Of a stretch of 64,000 nt of DNA, positions 46,162 to 55,349 are shown one piece after another. Location: the NCBI GenBank assembly GCA_947493175.1, contig CANLQD010000004.1:496001-560000 (forward strand). Reading direction: 5' to 3'. Both the position numbers and the translations under genes were made by a program. Position 1 is the first letter of the stretch. Each line of letters starts with the position of its first letter. Under the pieces are notes generated by a model, which worked only from the letters and a program-made list of their open reading frames with translations, made no database searches and had not been told where the DNA came from. Origin of the DNA: an uncultured Flavobacteriaceae bacterium (GTDB lineage Bacteria; Bacteroidota; Bacteroidia; Flavobacteriales; Flavobacteriaceae).

Positions 46162-49100
46162 ATGGAGAGAACCAACATACTGCTTATTTTAGCATTGATC
46201 ATTGCCTTGATTTTTCATGGTTCGGCGATTTTTTTCACCTTGGAGTCTACCTATGATGCATTGATCCATCTCTTTTTTGCCGATCACTATGCAAAAAGTT
46301 GGTTCGAACCCTGGGACTATCGCTGGTATACCGGCTTTACCGTTCAGTCATATCCACCCTTGGTACATCAGGCCATAGGCCTATTATCGTATATAGGAGG
46401 GTTAAAATTTGGGATGTTTACGGTTGGGCTGATCGCAATTATACTGTTTGTGACCGGGGCATATCGATTTTCGTTCCTGATGGTCGGCAATCGCAGGATA
46501 GCAGGATACGGTGCTTTACTGGCCGTTTTCTCTTCTACATTTGTTGAAACACTACACATTTTCGGACAGCTGCCCAGCATTGTGGGTCTCTCGGTTTTGA
46601 TGCATGCTTTACCCGAGATTTATCTTTGGATAAAAACAGGAAAGTACAGATACCTGCTTTCTTCTCTTTCCATGATTGCGGTTACGGTTACCTCACATCA
46701 TGTCACCCCGATCTTTGGGATGGTCTTCTTTATCTTTCCGCTGATTGGTATGGTGGTGATGGATACGGCTCGCGAACAGGTAACTACCATGAAACAGGTT
46801 ACCTTCATGGTTTTTTTTCGGGCGTTTAAGAGATTGTTTTGGCGAATCGTGGGCTTTGGAATGGCCTCTTTGTTTCTAATAATCACCTGTATTTTGCCCT
46901 ATTGGTACAATTCTAAAAGAAATCCAATTACTCAGGTGCCGATTCCACATGGTTCTCGTGACAATTTTTTGGAAGTGACTTCATCGGGGCTGGTTTTTTT
47001 CATGATACCCTGGGGCATATTGCTATTTCTGTTACCCTATATTTTTTACCGCTACTATAGCAAGAGATATCTATTTTTTGGTCTTTCGTTTTCGATGTTG
47101 ACCCTTTTGGGTACTGGCGGTACCACGCCTATACCGAGGGCCCTTTTAGGAGAAACCGCCTTTAATATTTTAACCCTTGACCGTTTTACACTGTGGGCCA
47201 CTATTATGGCTTTGCCCATTTTTGGAGAATTCGCCTACCGAATGGTAGAAGGCGATTTAAAAGATAAAATACAAAGTACCTTCGGGGGTGTATATCATAG
47301 AATACTCGGTGGTCTGTTAGCAGGAGGGCTACTTTTTATGGTCATCTTCACGATGACCTTGGGATACTTTCGTCCGTCGCAACCCGCCAAGATAAAGATG
47401 TTGCCCATCGTGAATTTTCTCAATCAGGATTCCCATGATGCGTGGCGCTATCTGCCCCTTGGGTTTGGGGACCAAATGGCTTGGCTTTCCGCACAGACAA
47501 ATGCGATGACGGTCGATGGAAATTACCACTCCGCCAGACGACTCCCCGAGCTGACCACCAGAGCCATTGAACGAATCGAGAATTCTAAATTCCGTGGGGT
47601 CGCGGGAATCGGTTCGCTGCAACAATTTTTGACCGTGCCTGAAAAATACAACTTAAAGTATATTTTCTCGAACGATAAGTTTTACGACCCTATTCTTTAT
47701 TTCTGTGGCTGGCAACGACTGCAGCAATTGGAAAATGGCATCATGGTTTGGGAGAAATTGAATGTTCCCCCTTTGCCCGCTATCATGCCCAAGGAAGATG
47801 TCCCCGTGTTCCTTAAGATCATGTGGGGAATCATACCAATACTTACGGTACTGGTCGCCTTTTTTATAAACATTCAGATGCTATGGATCCACATGTTGAA
47901 GGCGAAGCAAAAAAAACCACCTTCTTATACCGAACGGGCTATTTCTTATTCGGGATTTTCCGGTAGGTTGATTACCATTTCCCATGTTTGGTCTTTGGTA
48001 GTGCTTACATGCATATGTTTCGGTATCTATTCATTTTATATCCATAACAGCGCCCAACATTCTCCGTTGAATGTGGTAAAAGCGTACTATAATGCATTGG
48101 ACTTCAAAATGTTTGAAGAAGCCCATTCCCTTATAGACCCAAATTCAGAAATAGATTTGGCTCAATACATGCTCGAAGTATCGGTTACCGACGGTATTTT
48201 GAGTTCCTATGCAAAAATGGATTCTATAGGTGTTGAGCTATTGGAAGAGACGCCCACCGCTGCGAAGGCAAAAGTAAATACCGTTTGGATTACCCCTTTG
48301 GAAAAATTACAAAAAGAAGAAGTGGTGGAAATGGTCCGGTTGGGTGGGGAATGGTATTTGAAGCCTTCGAAGTTCGATAACGACATTCCGCCCGATCAAT
48401 TGTTTACAGCGAACGGTACCACTTTTTACAATCATGGTCGCCGCAAGATTACCACACAGCAGACCCATCACGAAGATGTGTTGCAGCAGCCTGTACTCGA
48501 GATCCTATCGGCCAAACTAGTAAATTTTGAAGGGCATTACTGTGTAATCGGTGAGCTGCAAAACGTAGATAACGTTCCTGCCGATGTGGTCATCAAAGCT
48601 ACTTTATACAACGAAAAAGATATAGAGCTTGCGAACCACAACGCCAAATATCTGATAAAGCACAAACTAATGCCGAAGGAAACCACGCCATTTCGAATCA
48701 ATTTTGAAGGTATTGCCTGGTCATCGACAAAGGATACGCTTCCACCGACTTTCGATCCGGATCAATTTACACCCGTCGATTTATCGGAACAACCTTTAAA
48801 GTTCAACATACAAGCCGCTGGGAACGTAGCAAATACGGATCTTTACAAAGCAGTAGCGCTACAAGAATTGCAGTTGGCGAATGGCAGCTACCAAGGAACA
48901 CTTTATAATTCGGGGATTCAAGAGGTTACCATTCCCCAATTGTTAGTTTCTTATTACAATGCGGATCACGAACTCCTTTGGGTAGACCACCAATTTTTGA
49001 CTGAGGGGGTCAGGGTACAGCGAAAGCAGTATTTTGAATACGAACCATTGGACCTTTTGGAGCTGGAGACGATTCACAGCGGTACGGAAAACTGTTTTGT

Positions 49101-49248
49101 AAATGGTTTGCCAAACGCCGCTATTTCTGCAAAGCTATTTCCTACTAGAAATCGAACCCATGTTCAAGAACAAGTACAACCGTATTCAGGACAGGGGTTC
49201 TCTTTTTTGAAGTTTCATTTGAACAGCTATATCGGAAATCCCAAGTGA
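46162..49248 (+). CDS. Large polytopic membrane protein, PTPS-related / GT-C-like
   Basis: 1028 residues. About ten to twelve helices occupy residues 1-420, with a further pair near 550-570 and 605-625, and then a long C-terminal extracytoplasmic domain. The N-terminal half (LTHDALIHLFF-like STYDALIHLFFADHYAKSW, and YPPLVHQAIGLLSY) is typical of the 6-pyruvoyl-tetrahydropterin-synthase-related membrane family, which looks like a GT-C glycosyltransferase with its catalytic Asp in the first loop. The C-terminal part (from VVKAYYNALDFKMFEEAHSL) has an NTF2/DUF4878-like look. It is probably a membrane transferase or polymerase for the exopolysaccharide, using a lipid-linked sugar such as the GT2 domain could make. 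Confidence 0.75.
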   Translation: MERTNILLILALIIALIFHGSAIFFTLESTYDALIHLFFADHYAKSWFEPWDYRWYTGFTVQSYPPLVHQAIGLLSYIGGLKFGMFTVGLIAIILFVTGAYRFSFLMVGNRRIAGYGALLAVFSSTFVETLHIFGQLPSIVGLSVLMHALPEIYLWIKTGKYRYLLSSLSMIAVTVTSHHVTPIFGMVFFIFPLIGMVVMDTAREQVTTMKQVTFMVFFRAFKRLFWRIVGFGMASLFLIITCILPYWYNSKRNPITQVPIPHGSRDNFLEVTSSGLVFFMIPWGILLFLLPYIFYRYYSKRYLFFGLSFSMLTLLGTGGTTPIPRALLGETAFNILTLDRFTLWATIMALPIFGEFAYRMVEGDLKDKIQSTFGGVYHRILGGLLAGGLLFMVIFTMTLGYFRPSQPAKIKMLPIVNFLNQDSHDAWRYLPLGFGDQMAWLSAQTNAMTVDGNYHSARRLPELTTRAIERIENSKFRGVAGIGSLQQFLTVPEKYNLKYIFSNDKFYDPILYFCGWQRLQQLENGIMVWEKLNVPPLPAIMPKEDVPVFLKIMWGIIPILTVLVAFFINIQMLWIHMLKAKQKKPPSYTERAISYSGFSGRLITISHVWSLVVLTCICFGIYSFYIHNSAQHSPLNVVKAYYNALDFKMFEEAHSLIDPNSEIDLAQYMLEVSVTDGILSSYAKMDSIGVELLEETPTAAKAKVNTVWITPLEKLQKEEVVEMVRLGGEWYLKPSKFDNDIPPDQLFTANGTTFYNHGRRKITTQQTHHEDVLQQPVLEILSAKLVNFEGHYCVIGELQNVDNVPADVVIKATLYNEKDIELANHNAKYLIKHKLMPKETTPFRINFEGIAWSSTKDTLPPTFDPDQFTPVDLSEQPLKFNIQAAGNVANTDLYKAVALQELQLANGSYQGTLYNSGIQEVTIPQLLVSYYNADHELLWVDHQFLTEGVRVQRKQYFEYEPLDLLELETIHSGTENCFVNGLPNAAISAKLFPTRNRTHVQEQVQPYSGQGFSFLKFHLNSYIGNPK

Positions 49249-49249
49249 T

Positions 49250-50491
49250 ATGAGGCTCAAGGCGCTGTTGTTTTTACTGTGTATCGTTACCGCTTGTGGG
49301 AACCGTCAGGAGCTACCTGTGGCCCCGATATTGGGATATGCCAGTTTAAAAACACCTCCCAAGGAGTACATCGCTGGCGAACCGATCGTATTGGAGTTTC
49401 AGGAATCTGGTTTCGACCGTCCGTTACACCTATTATTGACCAATGCCTTTGGGAATGTGGTGTTGAAAGGCACGAAATCCAAAAAGTTCACCAACTACCA
49501 TTTTCCCAAACCATTCTATAGGGTCGCCGGGAAATGCCGATGGAAACTTTTATACTGTGGTCGTACGATTAAAGAGGGTAGTTTGGATATACGACCTGAT
49601 GTTTCCGTACAACCCGGTTTGGAGACTTATTTTGGCCCCCGTAGTTTAACGGCCGGGGATAGCGATTTTTCCATGCTGGTGGTAGTTCCTACCGACCAAT
49701 ACGACAACCCCTTGCCCGACGGAACCATCACACGTGTGCGAGCGCAATTTCAAGATTCAATAACAGAGGTCGAGGTACCTACGACCGATTTTATAGCATG
49801 GAATAATATCTTAAGCAGAAGGCAGGCCGGTCGTATATTGGTTGGGGCTTATTGCCAGGAAACCGATACCAAGGAGCTAACCACTATCGTAAACCCGGCA
49901 TTATCGGAGGACTTCAAGATAGCAGTCGAGCGAAATCATGATTTTGCCGATGGCAATCAAATTGTTCGGTTTCATTCAGATATCATCAAAGACCCATATG
50001 GGAACAGCATCTCTGATGGAACCTTGGTCGAATTCATGATCACCGATTCAAAAGGGGGGCTCTTAAAAACGATGGGCACTACTGTGAATGGTATTGCAAA
50101 GGCGAGCATGTTGCACCCATCGCAAGCGGAGGATTGGAAGGTGACCGCATTTATTACCGGAGCCGCAAAAAGCAATACCCTGCGCGTATTGTTTAAACCC
50201 GCTATTTCGGATTTCTCGGTGAATTTCTCACCAGATTCCAGACACGTACACATAGGCCCCCTACAAAGTTTTATGGGCCAACAGGTACCCGATGGTATCA
50301 TGGTACGGCTTGATATCATGAACGCTGATGGAAAGCAACTTGAACAAAAGCGGGCCAGTTCGAAAAAAGGAACAACATCGTTCTATTTGCCAAAGACTTA
50401 TTTCACAGCGGGATCCTACAGGATTAAAGTATCGGTTGCAGGACTTGCAAAAACATTTCAAATACAGTTAGATGAACATGAAATTGAATAA
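49250..50491 (+). CDS. Lipoprotein with Ig-like (invasin/Big-type) domains
   Basis: 413 residues with a lipoprotein signal (ALLFLLCIVTAC). Its ATG lies one base after the stop of the preceding gene. Three repeated beta-sandwich-like units are recognisable, each with a PxxDxxGNPLPDGT-type turn: TDQYDNPLPDGTITRV, KDPYGNSISDGTLVEF and QSFMGQQVPDGIMVRL. These turns are characteristic of Ig-like Big_1/invasin modules. I infer a periplasmic or surface structural protein of the export apparatus. No enzymatic motif is visible. Coupled translation with both neighbours suggests a fixed complex. Confidence 0.75.
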   Translation: MRLKALLFLLCIVTACGNRQELPVAPILGYASLKTPPKEYIAGEPIVLEFQESGFDRPLHLLLTNAFGNVVLKGTKSKKFTNYHFPKPFYRVAGKCRWKLLYCGRTIKEGSLDIRPDVSVQPGLETYFGPRSLTAGDSDFSMLVVVPTDQYDNPLPDGTITRVRAQFQDSITEVEVPTTDFIAWNNILSRRQAGRILVGAYCQETDTKELTTIVNPALSEDFKIAVERNHDFADGNQIVRFHSDIIKDPYGNSISDGTLVEFMITDSKGGLLKTMGTTVNGIAKASMLHPSQAEDWKVTAFITGAAKSNTLRVLFKPAISDFSVNFSPDSRHVHIGPLQSFMGQQVPDGIMVRLDIMNADGKQLEQKRASSKKGTTSFYLPKTYFTAGSYRIKVSVAGLAKTFQIQLDEHEIE

Positions 50492-52010
50492 AACATTCTA
50501 TCGAATTTTCTTGATCGTGTCTTTCATCGGGGTCAATGCGTTAATTGTTTCGGGCATAAGTGCCGTATTATCCTATCTCAATAGTGGGGCCGATCGTACC
50601 TCCATGCTACATTTAGAAGTTGCCATGGAAGAGGTATACCTCCCTAAAATGGTTTGGAACGGTCTTGAAAACCCGGGTAGACCTATGGAGCAACAAACAT
50701 TGAGCGAATTGGAGAAAGACTACATGAGTGCTTGGCATGTGCGCAATATCGCCTACATGAAGAACGACCCGTATGGGATTGAAGATTTTTATACCGATAG
50801 TGCTCGAGTGCGGCTATATGAGCAAATAGATTTAAACAAAAAAGGGGGAAATTGGTTCAAAAGCACCACGCTGGCACACCACCCGGAGTTGGATTTTTAC
50901 AGTCAGGACGGTACGCTCGTAGTCTTGACCGACCGTGATGTAGAGCAGTACAAAGAAGTATATGAAAAAGAAACCTTGCTCTATCGGCAAAAAGATACGC
51001 TGAGTTATCAGGTAATGTTACTCTTGGAAGATGGCTTTTGGCGTATACGGCACCTAAAAGCGCTGAACGAACCGGTAAAACTAACCTCCCAAAAAAGGTT
51101 CGATAGCGAAATCGATATGGGCTTTTTAAATAAGATAAAAGGGGTGAACTACTACCCGCAAGCCTCCCCTTGGGATACCTTTGGGAAAAAGTTCGATTCG
51201 GTCAATATTGAAAATGATTTTGAACGTATTCGTGAAATGGGGCTTAATACCATTCGGGTTTTCATACAATACGAAGATTTTGGGAAAGCAAACGTTCCCT
51301 TTAAAAAGCTACTCTTACTTCAAAAAATGTTGGATTTGGCGGCTAAAAATAAATTGAAGGTAATGGTAACGCTGTTCGACTTTTACGGGGACTATGATAT
51401 TACGAACTGGACATTGACACAAAGGCATGCCGAGGCTATTGTCGAGGCGGTGAAAGATCATCCAGCATTGCTTGCGTGGGATATCAAGAACGAGCCAGAC
51501 CTGGATTTTGATTCACGCGGACGGGAACGGGTATTGTCGTGGTTGGGTATGATGTTGGAAAAGGTAAAGCAGTGGGACCCCGTGCATCCCGTAACGGTTG
51601 GCTGGTCGAGTCCGGAAGCAGGTAAGGAGCTCTCCGCGAAGGTCGATTTTGTTTCTTTTCATTACTACAGGAAGCCCGAAGAGTTTTTACAGGCTTACAA
51701 CCAATTAAGAGAAGCAGTTCCCGGAAAAACACTGGTATTGCAGGAATACGGGTTCTCGAGCTATAGTGGCATTTGGAATGCCTTTAGAGGTGGTGAAGAA
51801 GAGCAAGCGGTGTACTACGCAACGATGCAGGCCAGTCTCGAGCAAAATGAAATACCCTTTCTTTTTTGGGGGCTTCACGATTTTAAAAAGATTCCGACAT
51901 CGGTGGTCGGCCGTTTACCATGGCGTAAAGAGCGGCAAAAATATTTTGGAGTCTTTACGCAGCATGGAACGACAAAACCTGCCTATTCCTATTTATCGGT
52001 CAAAGAATAA
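50472..52010 (+). CDS. Membrane-anchored GH5/cellulase-superfamily glycosidase
   Basis: 512 residues. The start overlaps the end of the lipoprotein gene by 20 bp. One N-terminal membrane helix (IFLIVSFIGVNALIVSGISA) is uncleaved-looking. A conserved-looking spacer of about 180 residues precedes the (beta/alpha)8 catalytic domain (from GVNYYPQASPWDTFGKK). The clan GH-A acid/base Glu lies in AWDIKNEPDLDF and the nucleophile Glu in LVLQEYGFSS. This resembles GH5-type mannanases/glucanases. A glycosidase tied to the inner membrane inside an EPS operon recalls BcsZ or PgaB, which trim the nascent polymer. The substrate is unknown. Confidence 0.83.
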   Translation: MNMKLNKTFYRIFLIVSFIGVNALIVSGISAVLSYLNSGADRTSMLHLEVAMEEVYLPKMVWNGLENPGRPMEQQTLSELEKDYMSAWHVRNIAYMKNDPYGIEDFYTDSARVRLYEQIDLNKKGGNWFKSTTLAHHPELDFYSQDGTLVVLTDRDVEQYKEVYEKETLLYRQKDTLSYQVMLLLEDGFWRIRHLKALNEPVKLTSQKRFDSEIDMGFLNKIKGVNYYPQASPWDTFGKKFDSVNIENDFERIREMGLNTIRVFIQYEDFGKANVPFKKLLLLQKMLDLAAKNKLKVMVTLFDFYGDYDITNWTLTQRHAEAIVEAVKDHPALLAWDIKNEPDLDFDSRGRERVLSWLGMMLEKVKQWDPVHPVTVGWSSPEAGKELSAKVDFVSFHYYRKPEEFLQAYNQLREAVPGKTLVLQEYGFSSYSGIWNAFRGGEEEQAVYYATMQASLEQNEIPFLFWGLHDFKKIPTSVVGRLPWRKERQKYFGVFTQHGTTKPAYSYLSVKE

Positions 52011-52525
52011 CTTTGACAGACACGCTTGGATCTTGTTTTAATCAGTGAAACCATATCGAGTCTTGGGATAGAAAAACTGTATTTGCGGGCTGTTAAAAAT
52101 AGCTGGTCAAATCCCAACGTTTACAGTCAGGGCTTGCCCTAGGGAGTTTACTTTAAGAGGTGAAGGTAATGGGGAGGACCATCTAAGGCGCCTCTAATCT
52201 TTCCAAGATCGGGGGGTATGTTCTTTTACTCGATAATCGAGATTTGAATGCTCCGACGCTTGCGTCGAAATCAAAATTGAATTTCCTATGAATGCCTCGT
52301 AGGCTTGTCACGCCTTCACGTAGCCGTTTTTGGTGGACGAAGGCCCCAAGGTTCTTTACTTATGTGCTTCGTATGATGCAAATCTGGCCTACAGTCTTCG
52401 TAAAAACTTCCTTTTGTAAGTATGGTACAACTTGGTCTATAGAAGGTTGTCTTTACTTTTTTCCACAAAAAAAAGGAACGGTGTATGGAAACCGCTCCCT
52501 TTTTGAAACTAACCAAAATACGTCA
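52011..52525. other. Convergent spacer with no recognisable gene
   Basis: About 515 bases between the GH5-like gene and the convergent GT4 operon. Short frames here have no start or protein pattern that I trust. The only clear element is the minus-strand hairpin at 52475-52498. The sequence is richer in GC-type dyads than other spacers (for example around 52255-52330) and may be the remains of lost coding sequence, but I cannot name it. Confidence 0.5.
52475..52498 (-). terminator. Terminator of the GT4 operon
   Basis: On the minus strand GGAGCGGT (52498 to 52491) pairs with ACCGTTCC (52482 to 52475), with one G-T wobble and an 8-nt loop, then a run of eight T. It lies 27 bases past the stop of the GT4 gene. 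On the plus strand the wobble becomes an A-C mismatch, so it works best for minus-strand transcripts. Confidence 0.8.
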
Positions 52526-53758
52526 TTAGGCGGTCTCCAATTTCTTGGCGACCTTAGGAACGTTCAAATCGAAATTATTGTTTTTTGCGAATTGAATAGC
52601 TTTAAAGAATTCTATATACCTTTTGGTGATATCGGACATGGGAAGCGAGCAAGCGGCGCGGTAGTTTATTTTTCCCAAATGCACCCGGTAAGGTTCGTTG
52701 CATATTATTTTTTGAATCGCGTCTGCCAAGGAGGCGGCGTTCTCGGGTTCGAAGAACTCACCCTTATAGCCTTCTTCCCTCACCAGAATACTAAGGTCTC
52801 CCAAATCGGGAAGTGCCACGGCGTTTCCATAGCTCCCTGCTTGGTGTAAAACACCGGAGCTTCCAGTGGTAGAGGTGTAGGGGAAAACAGTAACGGCACT
52901 ATCACCAAAAATTTGGGGTACTTCTTCCTCGGCTACATAGCCCGTAAAACGTAGTTTTTCTACATGGGCATATTTTTTGGCTACTGCATCTAGGTAACCT
53001 GGTGTATTTGGGCTGTCGGTACCGGCGATTACAATTTCGATATCCTCCTGTGATCTTTTTCTAATCAGTTCCACGGCTTCGATAAGCACTTCCACTTTCT
53101 TATAGGTGCCGAATTTTCCAAAAGCCATTACCTGTTTGGGTCCTTCCGGAAGTTGATAGTTTGGCTCAGGCGGCGTTTCAAACGCCCCATGGGGTATCAA
53201 GGCAATATTTCTGGCCTTGTATTTTTTTTCCAATATACCTACATATTTGCTGATGGTGACAGCTAGGACATCTGAAGAAAGTACAAACCTCGTGAGGGTA
53301 CTACCGATAAAGTTGTACGCACGTTGCAGAAGCTTGTTTTTGGTAAAACCGGCATTTTCCAGATCTACTTGTTCAAGTATGTTGTGTAAAAGAGAAATGG
53401 TAGGAATACTCCTTAGCTTACAAATCCAAGGTAACAGCAGTCCTAGTGCCGCAGGTATTTTTTTATCGCCGAATTTCAGAAATTGTAGGTTGAATAGTAC
53501 TGCGTCGGGTTTCGTCTTGGTAAGTGCGCTGTTAATACGAAAGAGGTTCGCGTAATTGTTAAAATCCCAACACGCTTCTACGGTTATTTTGCATCCATTT
53601 TCCGTAAAGTCCAAGTCTTTTTCACCGACTGTTCTATCACATATTAAAATAATCTCGGTTACATCCTTTTGCAACCGAAAGTGTTTTACCAGATGGTAAC
53701 CGTATTCGGTCAGGGTTACTTTGCTGGGGGGGTATGCAGTTACGATGGCTAGTCTCAT
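52526..53758 (-). CDS. Glycosyltransferase family 4
   Basis: 410 residues in the GT-B fold. The N-terminal Rossmann half opens MRLAIVTAYPPSKVTLTEYG. The donor-binding half has VMAFGKFGTYKKVEVLIEA, IVIAGTD and the EX7E-like region FPYTSTTGSSGVLHQAGSYG. It transfers a nucleotide-activated sugar to a growing glycan, presumably the exopolysaccharide of this locus. It is last in a three-gene minus-strand operon with the flippase and the STAS protein; a terminator follows. Confidence 0.9.
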   Translation of the reverse strand: MRLAIVTAYPPSKVTLTEYGYHLVKHFRLQKDVTEIILICDRTVGEKDLDFTENGCKITVEACWDFNNYANLFRINSALTKTKPDAVLFNLQFLKFGDKKIPAALGLLLPWICKLRSIPTISLLHNILEQVDLENAGFTKNKLLQRAYNFIGSTLTRFVLSSDVLAVTISKYVGILEKKYKARNIALIPHGAFETPPEPNYQLPEGPKQVMAFGKFGTYKKVEVLIEAVELIRKRSQEDIEIVIAGTDSPNTPGYLDAVAKKYAHVEKLRFTGYVAEEEVPQIFGDSAVTVFPYTSTTGSSGVLHQAGSYGNAVALPDLGDLSILVREEGYKGEFFEPENAASLADAIQKIICNEPYRVHLGKINYRAACSLPMSDITKRYIEFFKAIQFAKNNNFDLNVPKVAKKLETA

Positions 53759-53782
53759 GGTTTAGATTTAATGGTTCGTTTA

Positions 53783-55033
53783 TTAAATGTTTTCAAGGGT
53801 TTTTGTTTTTTTAGTCAAAAAGTAGCCTAGTTGTGCGGTCAACAACACCAACATGGCAATGATTTGCATTTGCACAACGGTTTCCAGACTATCGTGGAAC
53901 CATGCGACCAATGCTATCTGCGAGATTCCCAATAGCCCTGATAGTACCACCGGTACATATTGGTCTAGCGATAAAAAGTAGTACGCAAAGATATTCGATA
54001 CGGCAAAGAGCGAAGTCGCAAGGGCATACTGCCATAACAGACCGGCCATTGAAACATAGTCTTGCCCAAACATTAAGGTGATAATCAGTTCTGGAAAAAG
54101 GGAACAGACGAGTACAATGCATAGAGATAGCCCCCCAACGTAAGAAACATATTTTAAAAGAACCGGGGCGGTGGCTTTTCCTTCTTTTTGTTTCTCAACA
54201 ACCTTGGGTAATAGCAACATCACGAACATCCAAGCTGCGAAATAGACCACCCTCCCGATCAAAGCCAAGGAAGCATATAGTCCTGCATTGGTAGCGTCAA
54301 AATAATGTTTTACCAACAATACGTCGCTATTGTTGATAATGATCTGTGTAAGTTCATACCCCGCCGTTAGTAACATGAAATTGGAAACCTGTTTGGTGTT
54401 ACTGGCTTTTAAGGGTTCCACCGTTTTCAGTGATACCCCTTTTGTGGCCGATGGAAATAGACCAAAAAGAAATGATACAAAGATGCCAATGGCTACCAGG
54501 GTGCCTGGCTCCCATGGCAAGAGGTAAAGTAATACCAAGGTCAGTAATAACCGACTCCACATTTCTGATTGGTAGGTAAGCGATAGATTTTTAAATTCCT
54601 GTTTTCCCTGAAAAGTACCGCGATTCACACTCATGAAGAGATACAAGGGAATTCCCAAGGCGAATATGATAAACATCCACTGACTTTCGGTGTGGAACAC
54701 CCGCTGCATATTGCCTGAGAAAAGTATAACTACCATGGCGACCAAAAGACCAAAGAGAACTGCTTTTTTGTACATGCCGGTTCGAAAAGTTTCCCATTGA
54801 TCACCTTTGAAAAGGATGGAAAATTTGGCACCGGTAAGTTGAAAGGTCATGCCAACAAAGGATACTGCCAACAATAAGGTAATCAACAGTGCAGCCTCGG
54901 CAAATGCGGCCGGACCCAATAAACGGCCCAACAGCAGGTTATAGAGGTAGTTGCCTCCGTTCACGACAATAACACTGCCCATGAACAATTGTTCGGGAGA
55001 TACCCTTTGTAAGTTAATTCGGAGTAGGTTCAT
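53783..55033 (-). CDS. Polysaccharide flippase, Wzx/MATE-like superfamily
   Basis: 416 residues with about 12 predicted helices. The N-terminus MNLLRINLQRVSPEQLFMGSVIVVNGGNYLYNLLLGRLLG matches polysaccharide-biosynthesis flippases: helix-breaking GNYLYNLLLGRLLGP, then a P-rich first loop. It would turn a lipid-linked oligosaccharide, or help its export, across the inner membrane. It lies 24 bases before the GT4 gene and 10 bases after the STAS gene. Confidence 0.87.
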   Translation of the reverse strand: MNLLRINLQRVSPEQLFMGSVIVVNGGNYLYNLLLGRLLGPAAFAEAALLITLLLAVSFVGMTFQLTGAKFSILFKGDQWETFRTGMYKKAVLFGLLVAMVVILFSGNMQRVFHTESQWMFIIFALGIPLYLFMSVNRGTFQGKQEFKNLSLTYQSEMWSRLLLTLVLLYLLPWEPGTLVAIGIFVSFLFGLFPSATKGVSLKTVEPLKASNTKQVSNFMLLTAGYELTQIIINNSDVLLVKHYFDATNAGLYASLALIGRVVYFAAWMFVMLLLPKVVEKQKEGKATAPVLLKYVSYVGGLSLCIVLVCSLFPELIITLMFGQDYVSMAGLLWQYALATSLFAVSNIFAYYFLSLDQYVPVVLSGLLGISQIALVAWFHDSLETVVQMQIIAMLVLLTAQLGYFLTKKTKTLENI

Positions 55034-55043
55034 TTTAAGTCGT

Positions 55044-55349
55044 TCAAATTCGGTCTGGACTAAGGATATAGTAGGTTTTGGTTTTTGTCATTACCGGTGA
55101 AATCGCTTTGTTCTCCTGACCGATAATAATCAAGGCCTGATTACTGCGTGCCGCAGATTGATAAAGTTGTTGTAAGCGATAGGTGGCACCTTCATCAATG
55201 TGATGAACCCGTTCCAGATTAAGAATAACACGGTCGTCTTTCATGGGCATAACCCGTTCCATATGCCGATACAATATGTTAGCGTTGCTAGTGTTCAACT
55301 CCCCTGTGACGGAGTAAGTTCCCAATACTTCTGTAATTTGTAAGGCCAT
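55044..55349 (-). CDS. STAS-domain protein lacking the usual phospho-serine
   Basis: A 101-residue single STAS domain of the SpoIIAA / anti-sigma-antagonist type: an N-terminal strand pair, then VILNLERVHHIDEGATYRLQQLYQ. In SpoIIAA the phospho-acceptor Ser lies in a DSSG turn. Here the turn reads DEGA, so neither Ser is present and a Glu follows the Asp. It therefore cannot be switched by the usual Ser phosphorylation and may act as a constant partner or scaffold. No matching kinase (SpoIIAB/RsbW type) is in the window. It is first of the STAS-flippase-GT4 operon. Confidence 0.85.
   Translation of the reverse strand: MALQITEVLGTYSVTGELNTSNANILYRHMERVMPMKDDRVILNLERVHHIDEGATYRLQQLYQSAARSNQALIIIGQENKAISPVMTKTKTYYILSPDRI

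Noticed and set aside
52292..52849. A 185-codon plus-strand frame
   Set aside because: It overlaps the 3' end of the well-supported GT4 gene on the other strand and its product has no recognisable pattern.
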